This document shows positions 27,228 through 35,196 of a stretch of 64,000 nt of DNA, piece by piece (positions within the stretch are counted from its first letter, which is position 1; each line of letters begins with the position of its first letter). The stretch is taken from contig NZ_SNQG01000003.1 in assembly GCF_004378255.1 (NCBI RefSeq), positions 186,001 to 250,000 of the forward strand, given 5' to 3'. Below the pieces are notes generated by a model. That model saw only the letters and a list, made by a program, of their open reading frames with translations. It had not been told where the DNA came from and ran no database searches. Source of the stretch: Mucilaginibacter phyllosphaerae (GTDB lineage: Bacteria > Bacteroidota > Bacteroidia > Sphingobacteriales > Sphingobacteriaceae). The position numbers and the translations under genes were made by a program.

Positions 27228-27340
27228 TGTCCGAATCAGAATTAACTGAATTTTAAAATTAACTGAATTTGATGTCTTGAACCTGATTAGAATTAGGATA
27301 TTCTGCAAATCCTGTAATTCTGTAAATTTTGATTCAGACA
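27228..27340. repeat. AT-rich palindromic repeat between thrB and thrC
   Basis: TGTCCGAATCAGAATT (27228-27243) and AATTTTGATTCAGACA (27325-27340) are reverse complements with two mismatches. The right side, read in reverse, TGAATCAAAATTTACAGAAT, matches the repeat at 18107 in 19 of 20 bases. AATTAACTGAATT is repeated directly in the left half. Confidence 0.8.
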
Positions 27341-27345
27341 CTTTT

Positions 27346-28338
27346 TTATCCCAAAACCCTTGGCCCTGCATCATTGATGGTTGATACATAACCGTTAGAG
27401 CCTATTTTAATATTGGTTAAATGTTGTTGTAGTTTTTGGGTGATGCGCTTGGCGGTTTCCTCATCGCGGGTAAAGGCAAATACCGAAGGCCCCGAGCCGG
27501 AGATACCGAAACTCACCGCACCCAGATCCATCGCCATTTGGCGCATCATGTAAAAATCGGGAATGAGCATGCTGCGTACGGGCTCTACCAATACATCCTT
27601 CATGCTGCGGCCAATCAGGTCAATATCCTGCATGAACAGGCCGCTTACCAGCCCTGCTATATTCCCCCATTGGGTCACCGCATCCTTCATCTGGATGTTT
27701 TTACGGATGATCTGGCGGGCTTCTCTTGTTGGTACATCCACATCCGGGAACACAATGGCACACCATAAACCTGCCGGATGCGGTAAACGCACCACATCCA
27801 AGGGCTCATAACTGCGAATCAAAACAAAGCCACCCAATAAAGCAGGGGCAACGTTATCTGCATGGCCATGGCCGCATGCCATTTCTTCGCCCTTCATGGC
27901 AAAGGGTAGCAGGGCAGATGGGTCGCTTTCATCACCCAGTAAAGTTTTTATGGCAAACAACCCTGCCACCGTACTGGCCGAGCTGGAACCCAAACCGCTG
28001 CCTATCGGCATTTTTTTATGCAGCTCTATATCCACGCCCACATCAAGGCGATCAATACTTCTCAGGTAGTGTTCTACGCTTACACTTACGGTGTTTTTTG
28101 CCGGGTTAAGCGGCAGCCTGCCATCATCACCTGTAATTTTACTAATGGTGATGCCGGGCTTATTAGCCATGCGCATAATTACCTCATCGCCGGGTTCGTT
28201 CACAGCGAAGCCCAGCACATCAAACCCGCAAACCACATTAGCAACAGTTGCCGGTGCAAAAACGTGGATTCCCCCCCCGCCCCCTGAAGGGGGGGCTTTT
28301 GAAGGGCTTGGTTTCTTTATTTCTTTTATATTTTCCAT
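27346..28338 (-). CDS. thrB: Homoserine kinase with repeat-derived N-terminus
   Basis: 330 residues. GHMP-family kinase that phosphorylates homoserine. The ATP-binding loop PIGSGLGSSSASTVAGLFA and GISGSGPSVFAFTRD are clear. The conserved protein begins at IHVFAPATVANVVCGFD, about residue 24. The first ~23 residues (MENIKEIKKPSPSKAPPSGG and following glycines) are an extension, and residues 9-23 are encoded by an arm of the GC-rich repeat at 28271-28311. The normal start has probably been lost to, or extended by, repeat insertion. Confidence 0.95.
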   Translation of the reverse strand: MENIKEIKKPSPSKAPPSGGGGGIHVFAPATVANVVCGFDVLGFAVNEPGDEVIMRMANKPGITISKITGDDGRLPLNPAKNTVSVSVEHYLRSIDRLDVGVDIELHKKMPIGSGLGSSSASTVAGLFAIKTLLGDESDPSALLPFAMKGEEMACGHGHADNVAPALLGGFVLIRSYEPLDVVRLPHPAGLWCAIVFPDVDVPTREARQIIRKNIQMKDAVTQWGNIAGLVSGLFMQDIDLIGRSMKDVLVEPVRSMLIPDFYMMRQMAMDLGAVSFGISGSGPSVFAFTRDEETAKRITQKLQQHLTNIKIGSNGYVSTINDAGPRVLG

Positions 28339-28379
28339 TATATTAAATTCTGTTCCCCCTTCAGGGGGTTAGGGGGTTT
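28271..28379. repeat. GC-rich composite repeat, copy 2 (thrA/thrB)
   Basis: Arm 28271-28311 contains CGCCCCCTGAAGGGGGG then GCTTTTGAAGGGCTT; arm 28353-28379 is TTCCCCCTTCAGGGGG then TTAGGGGG. The thrA stop codon overlaps one arm, the thrB ATG (28338) lies between the arms, and the other arm is read as thrB codons 9-23. Confidence 0.88.
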
Positions 28380-30828
28380 AATTAGCACCTACATTTATCA
28401 GATCGGCAAACACACCGGCGGCAGTTACTTCGGCACCTGCACCGGGGCCTTTAACCACCAGCGGGCGCTCTTTATACCTGTCGGTAGTAAAGGATATAAT
28501 ATTATCACTACCACTCAGCATATAAAATGGGTGGCTTTCATCAACCATTTGCAGGGTGATAGATGCTTTGCCGTTTTCCAGCTTGCCAATGTAACGCAGC
28601 ACTTTCTTATCGTTTTCGGCCTGTTGTTTCAGGTTGGTAAAAAATGCGTCTTCGGCTTTCAGGGTGGCGTAAAAATCTTCTACCGTTTGGGCTTCTAAGC
28701 AGGCTTTAGGCAATACGCTTTCTATCTGTACATCGGCTTCTTCCATTTCGTGGCCGGCATCACGGGCCAGGATCAATATCTTACGCATAAAATCCTTACC
28801 GCTCAGATCATCGCGCGGATCGGGCTCGGTGTACCCTTTTTCCTGCGCTTCTTTTACCACATCATGGAAATTGGCATCACCCTTAAAGTGGTTAAAGATA
28901 AAGGATATTGTGCCAGAAAGGATAGCCTCTATCCGCTGGATGCGGTCGCCGCTGCTCATCAGGTCTTTTAAGGTACGGATAATGGGCAGGCCTGCGCCTA
29001 CGTTGGTTTCGTAAAAAAAATCAACCCCGTGGCGACGGGCGGTATCTCTGAATGTTTTGTATTGGGCGAAGGAAGCCGAGTTACCTATTTTATTACAGGT
29101 TACTACAGATATATTAGATTTAAAAACATCTTCGTAAAAAGCTATTGGTTTAGGGCTTGCCGTATTATCAATAAACACACAGTTGGGCAGGTTCATCTCT
29201 TTCATTTTGGCGATAAATCCGGCCAGGTCGGCTTCATGGTCAGAGGCCTGCAAATCGTTTTGCCAGGTATCTAACGATAAGCCATCGCTGTTGAACACCA
29301 TTTTACGGGTGTTGCTGATGCCTGCAATTTTAACCTGGATGCCGTTATTTTTCTGTAGAAAGTCTTTATGGGCATTTAGCTGGTTAAAAAGTGTTTTACC
29401 AATATTGCCTGTTCCCAAACAAAATGCATGCAGCGTTTTGGTTAGTTCGATAAAGAAAGCATCGTGCACGGCGTTTAAGGCCTTAGCAAGATCATGCGCC
29501 GAAATAATCACCGAGATATTATACTCCGACGAACCTTGCGCAATTGCTCTTACATTGACACCGTTACGGCCCAGCGCGTGGAATAATTTACCGCTCATGC
29601 CGGGGGTTTGTTTCATGTTTTCGCCTACGATGGCTAATATAGCCTGATTGCGCTCTATAACCAGCGGCTCCAGTTTGTTGGCCAATAGTTCCAGTTCAAA
29701 TTCCTGTTCTATCAGTTGCTGGGCCTTGTCTACATCGTGCGGCTGCACGGCAAAGGTGATGCTATGCTCTGATGACGATTGGGTGATGAGGATGATATTG
29801 ATCTGCTCGCGCGCCAGCAGCGAGAACAGCCTGCCGCTAAAACCCGATTTACCTACCATGCCGCTTCCTTGTAAATTAAGGATGCTGATGTTGTTGATAG
29901 ATGAGATACCCTTGATAGGCAAAGTAGAAACTTTACAATCATGGCGGATAACCGTACCGGCAAATGCCGGCTCAAAGGTGTTTTTGATCACTATCGGGAT
30001 CTTTTTAAGAAACGCCGGGATCATGGTTGGCGGGTAAATTACCTTTGCGCCGAAGTAAGATAATTCCATTGCTTCGGTATAAGTCAGCTCTTCCAGCGGG
30101 AAGGCTTTTTGCACCATGCGCGGGTCTGCCGTCATCATGCCATTCACATCCGTCCAGATCTGTATCTCTGCAGCATTAAGTGCAGCGCCTAATATAGCAG
30201 CCGTGTAATCGCTGCCGCCGCGGCCTAAGGTGGTTATCTGCCCGGCATCATTACCCGCAATAAAACCGGTAACGATCAGCAGTTTATCGTTGTTTTGTTG
30301 GTAAAATGATTTCAGCAGCACATCTGTCAGTTCGCTGTTTACTTTTGCGTTGCCAAAGGCGTTATCAGTTTTGATCAAATCTGATGCATCAACAAAAAGC
30401 ACATCTTTAAAATGCTGGGCGGCTATTTTGCTCACCATTAAGGCCGAACAACGCTCACCAAAACTCAGGATCTGGTCGCGGGTTTTGGGGGTAAGTTCAC
30501 GCAGGGTAAGTACCCCCTGCAGCAATTCTTCCAGTTGGTTAAAATGAATTTTTAGGCGGGTAAAGGCAGGGTTTTGGTTTTGCACATCAAGCAGTGCTTT
30601 TACAACATCAAAATGGCGTTTTTCCAGTTCGGCTAATGCTGCGGTAAACTCACTCCCTTCGGCTGCACCCTCTGCCATGGCAATAAGCAAATTAGTTACC
30701 CCGCCCATGGCAGATAGTACCACCACGGGGCGGCTGCCCGGTTTATCCTCGTCTTTTAGAATATCCAACAGGGTTTTGATGCTGCCTACCGAACCAACCG
30801 ACGTACCTCCGAATTTTAATACTTTCAT
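28378..30828 (-). CDS. thrA: Bifunctional aspartate kinase / homoserine dehydrogenase I
   Basis: 816 residues. Aspartokinase (residues 1-~295: MKVLKFGGTSVGSVGSIK), two ACT-type regulatory domains (~310-460: INNISILNLQGSGMVG, QAILAIVGENMKQTPG), then homoserine dehydrogenase (~465-816: FCLGTGNIGKTLFNQL NAD site, FFYETNVGAGLPII, DPRDDLSGKDFMRK). It controls entry of aspartate into threonine synthesis, and threonine feedback through the ACT domains is known for this type. First structural gene of the operon, behind an attenuator (thrL). Confidence 0.96.
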   Translation of the reverse strand: MKVLKFGGTSVGSVGSIKTLLDILKDEDKPGSRPVVVLSAMGGVTNLLIAMAEGAAEGSEFTAALAELEKRHFDVVKALLDVQNQNPAFTRLKIHFNQLEELLQGVLTLRELTPKTRDQILSFGERCSALMVSKIAAQHFKDVLFVDASDLIKTDNAFGNAKVNSELTDVLLKSFYQQNNDKLLIVTGFIAGNDAGQITTLGRGGSDYTAAILGAALNAAEIQIWTDVNGMMTADPRMVQKAFPLEELTYTEAMELSYFGAKVIYPPTMIPAFLKKIPIVIKNTFEPAFAGTVIRHDCKVSTLPIKGISSINNISILNLQGSGMVGKSGFSGRLFSLLAREQINIILITQSSSEHSITFAVQPHDVDKAQQLIEQEFELELLANKLEPLVIERNQAILAIVGENMKQTPGMSGKLFHALGRNGVNVRAIAQGSSEYNISVIISAHDLAKALNAVHDAFFIELTKTLHAFCLGTGNIGKTLFNQLNAHKDFLQKNNGIQVKIAGISNTRKMVFNSDGLSLDTWQNDLQASDHEADLAGFIAKMKEMNLPNCVFIDNTASPKPIAFYEDVFKSNISVVTCNKIGNSASFAQYKTFRDTARRHGVDFFYETNVGAGLPIIRTLKDLMSSGDRIQRIEAILSGTISFIFNHFKGDANFHDVVKEAQEKGYTEPDPRDDLSGKDFMRKILILARDAGHEMEEADVQIESVLPKACLEAQTVEDFYATLKAEDAFFTNLKQQAENDKKVLRYIGKLENGKASITLQMVDESHPFYMLSGSDNIISFTTDRYKERPLVVKGPGAGAEVTAAGVFADLINVGAN

Positions 30829-30897
30829 TTTTTGTATCTGTTAATAACTTCTTAAACCCACCTAAATGCTCTCGCTTAGAGAGGATAAGGTGAGGCC

Positions 30898-30930
30898 AAA
30901 AAAAAGCCTTCCTCTTTTGGAGGAAGGCTT
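30898..30930 (-). terminator. Attenuator terminator ahead of thrA
   Basis: On the minus strand AAGCCTTCCTC, loop CAAAA, GAGGAAGGCTT, then at least six T: an 11-bp perfect stem located after the leader peptide and ~70 bases before the thrA ATG. Confidence 0.9.
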
Positions 30931-30976
30931 CTGTTTGGTTTGTTTATGTTTTTACACCATACGATTACTTTCCTCC
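30919..30976 (-). promoter_or_regulatory. Predicted antiterminator of the thr attenuator
   Basis: GGAGGAA at 30970-30976 (minus strand, in the last leader codons) is the exact complement of TTCCTCC in the left arm of the terminator (30919-30925). If it pairs there, the terminator cannot form. A ribosome that reaches the leader stop would cover GGAGGAA and permit termination; a ribosome stalled at the earlier Thr/Ile codons would leave it free. Confidence 0.75.
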
Positions 30977-31030
30977 GAAATATTTGCCGGTGGTAATAAT
31001 AGTAATAATTGTGGTGTTGTTAATTGTCAT
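30965..31030 (-). CDS. thrL: thr operon leader peptide (Thr/Ile-rich)
   Basis: A 21-residue reading frame, too short for ordinary gene finders. It begins MTINNTTIITIITTG and ends KYFGGK; 11 of 21 residues are Thr (6) or Ile (5), the amino acids whose synthesis depends on the operon. E. coli thrL has the same logic but unrelated detail. A promoter lies 41 bases upstream, an intrinsic terminator 35 bases downstream, and the last codons contain a competing antiterminator strand. Starved for charged tRNA-Thr or tRNA-Ile, the ribosome should stall and allow readthrough into thrA. Confidence 0.85.
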   Translation of the reverse strand: MTINNTTIITIITTGKYFGGK

Positions 31031-31070
31031 ATATAATGCCGGTAAAGTAAGTAGAATTAATTTTAAATAC

Positions 31071-31099
31071 CAAATGTAAAATGGTTTTATTTTTTCAAA
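31071..31099 (-). promoter_or_regulatory. Promoter of the thr operon
   Basis: On the minus strand TTTG (31099-31096), 17 bases, then TACATTTG (31078-31071), matching TTTG/TAnnTTTG. Transcription would start near 31064, about 34 bases before the leader peptide. The rsgA gene lies divergently on the other side. Confidence 0.7.
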
Positions 31100-31128
31100 G
31101 CCTTTAATCTTTCCTAAATTGCGCACTT

Positions 31129-32046
31129 ATGCAGGGACTCATTACAAAATCAACCGGGAGCTGGTACCAGGTAAGGTGTGGAGAAGACACGATAGACTGC
31201 CGGATAAAAGGTAAATTCCGGATCAAGGGTATCACCACCACCAACCCATTGGCCGTTGGCGATGTGGTTGATTTTGAGATGGAACCGGAGCAGGGAACGG
31301 GAGTGATCACTAATTTACACCAGCGTAAAAACTATATTATCCGTAAGGCTATTAATCTTTCCAGGCAGGCGCAGATCATTGCCGCCAATCTGGATAGGGC
31401 CTTGCTGGTGGTTACCCTGGCATCGCCACGTACCTCTCTGGGGTTTATAGACCGTTTTTTAGTTACTGCCGAGGCTTATGATATCCCTGCCTGTTTAATA
31501 TTTAATAAGCTGGATCTGTTTAGCGATGAGGGCCTTGAAATACTGGCCGAATATCAGGCGATATATGAAAGCATAGGCTATCCCTGCTATTCGGTATCTG
31601 CGTTAGCAGGAACTAACATTGATGAGGTGCAGCAATTGCTTAAAGACAAGGTAACCCTGTTTTCGGGCCACTCGGGCGTAGGTAAATCCAGCCTGATCAA
31701 CCGGTTATTGCCCGACCTTGACCTGCGCACACACATGGTATCTGAATGGAGCGACAAAGGCATGCATACCACCACTTTTGCCGAAATGTTTGAACTGCCC
31801 CAAGGCGGATACATTATTGATACCCCCGGCATCCGCGAACTGGGTGTGATAGATATTGAGAAAGAAATACTCAGTCACTTTTTCCCCGAAATGCGCGAAC
31901 GTATGAATCGATGCCGGTTTAATAACTGTCGCCATATTAATGAACCCGGCTGCGCCGTATTGCAAGCCCTTGAACAGGGTGAGATCTCGCCATCCCGGTA
32001 TGATAGTTATTTGAGTATTTATAATGGGAACGATACCAGGGCTTAA
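31129..32046 (+). CDS. rsgA: Ribosome small-subunit biogenesis GTPase RsgA
   Basis: 305 residues. Circularly permuted GTPase that helps mature 30S subunits: N-terminal OB fold, then G4 IFNKLDLF, G1 FSGHSGVGKSSLINR, G3 DTPGIRELG, and a C-terminal zinc site CRFNNCRHINEPGCAV. Full length. It is divergent from the thr leader and 94 bases upstream of dtd, with a palindromic repeat between. Confidence 0.95.
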   Translation: MQGLITKSTGSWYQVRCGEDTIDCRIKGKFRIKGITTTNPLAVGDVVDFEMEPEQGTGVITNLHQRKNYIIRKAINLSRQAQIIAANLDRALLVVTLASPRTSLGFIDRFLVTAEAYDIPACLIFNKLDLFSDEGLEILAEYQAIYESIGYPCYSVSALAGTNIDEVQQLLKDKVTLFSGHSGVGKSSLINRLLPDLDLRTHMVSEWSDKGMHTTTFAEMFELPQGGYIIDTPGIRELGVIDIEKEILSHFFPEMRERMNRCRFNNCRHINEPGCAVLQALEQGEISPSRYDSYLSIYNGNDTRA

Positions 32047-32140
32047 AGGAGACAGGATATTAAGAATCAATAAACAGGAAAGAAATAACTACAATAAGAA
32101 GTCTTGACTCTTGCGTCCTGACTTCCTGAATCTATTAAAT
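32047..32140. repeat. Intergenic repeat, TCTTGACTC/TCCTGACTTCCTGAATC type
   Basis: Fills the whole rsgA-dtd gap. The right side reads CTTGACTCTTGCGTCCTGAC then TTCCTGAATC; the left side holds GACAGGATATTAAGAATCAA. Arrangement and words resemble the element at 9835-9919. Pairing is imperfect. Confidence 0.45.
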
Positions 32141-32593
32141 ATGCGGGCAGTAATACAACGTGTTTCAGAAGCATCATGCAAAGTTGATGGCGAAATAACC
32201 GGGCAAATAGGCCCGGGCTTTATGATTTTGTTAGGTATTGAAGATGCCGATACCGACGAGGACCTGCAATGGCTTGCCCAAAAAATAACCGGCCTGCGTG
32301 TTTTTGGTGACGAGAACGGATTGATGAATAAAGGGCTTGCCGACATTAACGGCGAGATCCTGCTTATCTCTCAGTTCACGCTTTTTGCGCAAACTAAAAA
32401 AGGTAATCGCCCATCCTTCATTCGCGCTGCAAGGCCTGATAAGGCTATACCTATGTACGAACAAATGATCAAAATGCTGGCAACCATTACCGGCAAAAAA
32501 ATAGCCACCGGCATTTTTGGTGCAGATATGAAAGTGAGTTTAGTGAACGATGGCCCGGTTACCATTACGATAGATACTAAAGTTAAGGAGTAA
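32141..32593 (+). CDS. dtd: D-aminoacyl-tRNA deacylase
   Basis: 150 residues from the ATG at 32141; an in-frame upstream ATG at 32111 lies in the repeat and was rejected because the conserved protein begins MRAVIQRVSEASCKV. The two family motifs are visible: SQFTLFA and the C-terminal NDGPVTITIDT (a Gly-x-Pro-type cross-subunit motif). The homodimer removes D-amino acids and glycine from mischarged tRNA. Confidence 0.95.
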   Translation: MRAVIQRVSEASCKVDGEITGQIGPGFMILLGIEDADTDEDLQWLAQKITGLRVFGDENGLMNKGLADINGEILLISQFTLFAQTKKGNRPSFIRAARPDKAIPMYEQMIKMLATITGKKIATGIFGADMKVSLVNDGPVTITIDTKVKE

Positions 32594-32640
32594 GAACTGT
32601 ACTTAAACCCTTTTTAGAAACCGGTGGTGTGAGGCAAAAA

Positions 32641-32677
32641 AAATGCCCGGTCAATTGCTGACCGGGCATTTTTTTAT
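32641..32677. terminator. Strong bidirectional terminator (dtd / HtrA)
   Basis: AAATGCCCGGTCA and TGACCGGGCATTT form a perfect 13-bp stem, loop ATTGC, with A-run before and T-run after, between two convergent genes. Confidence 0.92.
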
Positions 32678-32694
32678 TCTATTCTTCTTTATGA

Positions 32695-34227
32695 TTATTG
32701 AACTTCAAAAACATTGCTGAAACTGCCGCCATCAGGATAATAACCGGTGATGATCAGCCGGCCGTTTCTTAGGCTGGTAATTACTTTATCCATATCGGCA
32801 ACGCTGTTAATAGGCTGCTTATTGATAGACGTAATTACTGAACCTACCGGGATTTCGGTGTCGTCAAAAATCCCGCCCGGGCGAACCTGAGTTACCAATA
32901 CACCAGAGTTTACATGGAACTTAGCTTTTTGAGCCTGGTTCAATGGTTGGAAGCTTGCACCCATTTTATTAAACAATTCTGCCGCTGATTTTGAAACTGC
33001 TGCAGTACGTGGGGCCGGTGCGTCTGCTTTAAGGGTTACCGCAAAGTTCTTTTCGCTGCCGTTACGTAAAACAGTCAGGTTAATCTTATCGCCGGGCTGT
33101 AAACGTGCTACGCGCTCCTGCAGGTCGGATGATTCGTAAACCGGATTACCTTCAACTTTGGTGATGATATCGCCGGTTTTAATACCTGCTTGTTCTGCAC
33201 CGCCGCCTGTTACCAGGCTGTTAACATATAAGCCGTTGGTTTTATCGCTGTTTACGCCTTTGGCTGCATCAGGGTCGCTCAGGTCGGCAAAGCTAACGCC
33301 AATATAACCGCGTTTAACCGCCCCAAACTTTTTAATGTCATTTAATACCTTTTTTGCCAGGTTAATAGGGATGGCAAAACCATAGCCTTCGTAAGAGCCG
33401 GTATGCGATGCAATAGCCGCGTTAATACCAATCAGTTCACCGGCAGTATTCACTAATGCACCGCCGCTGTTACCCGGGTTAATAGCCGCATCGGTTTGAA
33501 TGAAAGATTCAATGCCTTTTTTCAAAGTAGGGTTTTCCTGCTGCCTCACCGGGAATGGATTATCATCATCCTCGTCTCCGCGGCCAATAATACCTATGTT
33601 ACGGCCTTTTGCACTTACAATACCTGCCGTAACGGTAGAATTAAGTTTAAAAGGGTTACCTACAGCTAATACCCATTCGCCTACGCGCACGGCATCAGAG
33701 TTGCCCAATTTTACAATTGGCAGGTTGGTAGCATCAATTTTAATCAGGGCAAGGTCGGTATTTGGGTCGGTACCAATAACTTTGGCCTCAAACTGGCGGT
33801 GGTCGTTGGTAACAATTTGTATTTTTTCTGCCTTAGCAACCACGTGGTTATTGGTTACAATGTAACCGTCGGGCGAGATGATCACACCAGATCCTGAGGC
33901 CATCTGCGGCCCTTGCGGGCGCATACGCTGGCCAAACATTTGCCCGAACATCTGTTCCAGCTGATCCTGCTGACCGCTGCTTTTATCAGAATAAGTGGTG
34001 CGGATGTAAACTACTGCCGGCGTTACCTCTGCAGCCGCCTGTGTAAAATCTACCGAGCCGGCAGATGATACCACGTTACCTGTACCTTTGTTGCTTGCAA
34101 AATAAACCTTTTGTTTATCTTCAATGCTCATATTGTCGGCATACTTGTTTTCGGCAAGTTTATATACGCCTAACGCCATGGCCCCACCTACAAAGGCGGT
34201 TAATAATGTTAAACCAAATTTTTTCAT
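32695..34227 (-). CDS. Periplasmic serine protease DegP/HtrA (Do-like)
   Basis: 510 residues from the ATG at 34227 (an ATG at 34239 would add four residues). N-terminal membrane or signal segment (FGLTLLTAFVGGAMALGVY), trypsin-like domain with triad His128 (TNNHVV), Asp158 (NTDLALIK) and Ser254 (NPGNSGGAL), then two PDZ domains (~300-385 and ~420-505). The His-Asp spacing equals that of E. coli DegP, while the Asp-Ser distance is about 20 residues longer because of an acidic insert (GRGDEDDDNPFPV). Envelope protein quality control. A promoter lies upstream at 34266. Confidence 0.93.
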   Translation of the reverse strand: MKKFGLTLLTAFVGGAMALGVYKLAENKYADNMSIEDKQKVYFASNKGTGNVVSSAGSVDFTQAAAEVTPAVVYIRTTYSDKSSGQQDQLEQMFGQMFGQRMRPQGPQMASGSGVIISPDGYIVTNNHVVAKAEKIQIVTNDHRQFEAKVIGTDPNTDLALIKIDATNLPIVKLGNSDAVRVGEWVLAVGNPFKLNSTVTAGIVSAKGRNIGIIGRGDEDDDNPFPVRQQENPTLKKGIESFIQTDAAINPGNSGGALVNTAGELIGINAAIASHTGSYEGYGFAIPINLAKKVLNDIKKFGAVKRGYIGVSFADLSDPDAAKGVNSDKTNGLYVNSLVTGGGAEQAGIKTGDIITKVEGNPVYESSDLQERVARLQPGDKINLTVLRNGSEKNFAVTLKADAPAPRTAAVSKSAAELFNKMGASFQPLNQAQKAKFHVNSGVLVTQVRPGGIFDDTEIPVGSVITSINKQPINSVADMDKVITSLRNGRLIITGYYPDGGSFSNVFEVQ

Positions 34228-34265
34228 ATTCTTAATCAATTCGTTTGTTATTTACTCTTGGGTTT

Positions 34266-34297
34266 CAAATTTAATACCATATAGACGATATAATCAA
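34266..34297 (-). promoter_or_regulatory. Promoter of the degP/htrA gene
   Basis: On the minus strand TTG (34297-34295), 21 bases, then TAAATTTG (34273-34266), about 38 bases before the ATG. Confidence 0.6.
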
Positions 34298-34325
34298 TAA
34301 TAAGTTATGTCTATTTTTGTTAAAA

Positions 34326-34360
34326 TTTGTTAAATTAAGATGAACATCAGCCTATATTTG
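34326..34360 (+). promoter_or_regulatory. Promoter of dapF
   Basis: TTTG (34326-34329), 23 bases, then TATATTTG (34353-34360). Transcription would start near 34364, leaving a ~47-base leader before the GTG start. Confidence 0.6.
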
Positions 34361-34410
34361 TTACGTGCTGTTACGTTCAGCTTATTTAACGAACCAGATA
34401 AGAAACCATT

Positions 34411-35196
34411 GTGCAAATAAAATTTTATAAATACCAGGGTGCCGGTAACGATTTTGTTTTAATAGATAATCGTGAAAATGAAGTTAAAGGCATTGATAAA
34501 GAGATTGTTGCAGGGTTTTGCGACAGACGTTTCGGTATTGGAGGCGACGGCCTGATGCTACTGGAAAACGAGCCAGGCTTCGACTTTAAAATGGTTTATT
34601 ACAATGCCGACGGCAACGAAGGCAGCATGTGCGGTAATGGTGGCCGCTGCATCGTAGCTTTTGCCAGGCATCTGGGTGTTATTGCAGACACGACAAAATT
34701 TCTGGCAACAGACGGAGTGCATCATGCCAAAATTTCAGAAGCGGGCAATTGGGTTAGCCTGCAAATGATAGATGTAGCTGATATTAATAAAGACGGCGAG
34801 GCCTATATTTTGAACACAGGCTCACCGCATTACGTGAAATTAACCGCTAACCTTGAGGTTAAGGATGTATATAACGAGGGTTACGCTATCCGCAATAATC
34901 CGACATACAAACAGGATGGTATCAACATAAATTTTGTTGAGAAAATGGATAAAGGTTACTTTGTGCGCACTTTTGAACGCGGCGTAGAGAATGAAACCTA
35001 TGCCTGCGGCACGGGTGTTACAGCTGTTGCGCTGGCTATGGCTAAACACAACCACCAAACGGGCACGTTAACTACACCTATAAAAGTTTTAGGCGGAGAC
35101 CTAAGTATCCGTTTCGATTATGATGGAGAAACGTTTAGTAATATATTTTTAGAAGGCCCTGCAGAACTGGTATTTGAAGGCGTAATCAATCTTTGA
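34411..35196 (+). CDS. dapF: Diaminopimelate epimerase
   Basis: 261 residues, GTG start (read as MQIKFYKYQGAGNDFVLIDNRE, the conserved beginning). It interconverts LL- and meso-diaminopimelate for lysine and peptidoglycan. The two catalytic cysteines lie in NEGSMCGNGGRC and YACGTGVTAVA. Full length. The stop codon directly abuts the stop codon of the convergent GH78-like gene. Confidence 0.95.
   Translation: MQIKFYKYQGAGNDFVLIDNRENEVKGIDKEIVAGFCDRRFGIGGDGLMLLENEPGFDFKMVYYNADGNEGSMCGNGGRCIVAFARHLGVIADTTKFLATDGVHHAKISEAGNWVSLQMIDVADINKDGEAYILNTGSPHYVKLTANLEVKDVYNEGYAIRNNPTYKQDGININFVEKMDKGYFVRTFERGVENETYACGTGVTAVALAMAKHNHQTGTLTTPIKVLGGDLSIRFDYDGETFSNIFLEGPAELVFEGVINL

Noticed and set aside
32111-32140. 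Upstream ATG extension of dtd
   Set aside because: It lies in a repeat and precedes the conserved MRAVIQRV start.
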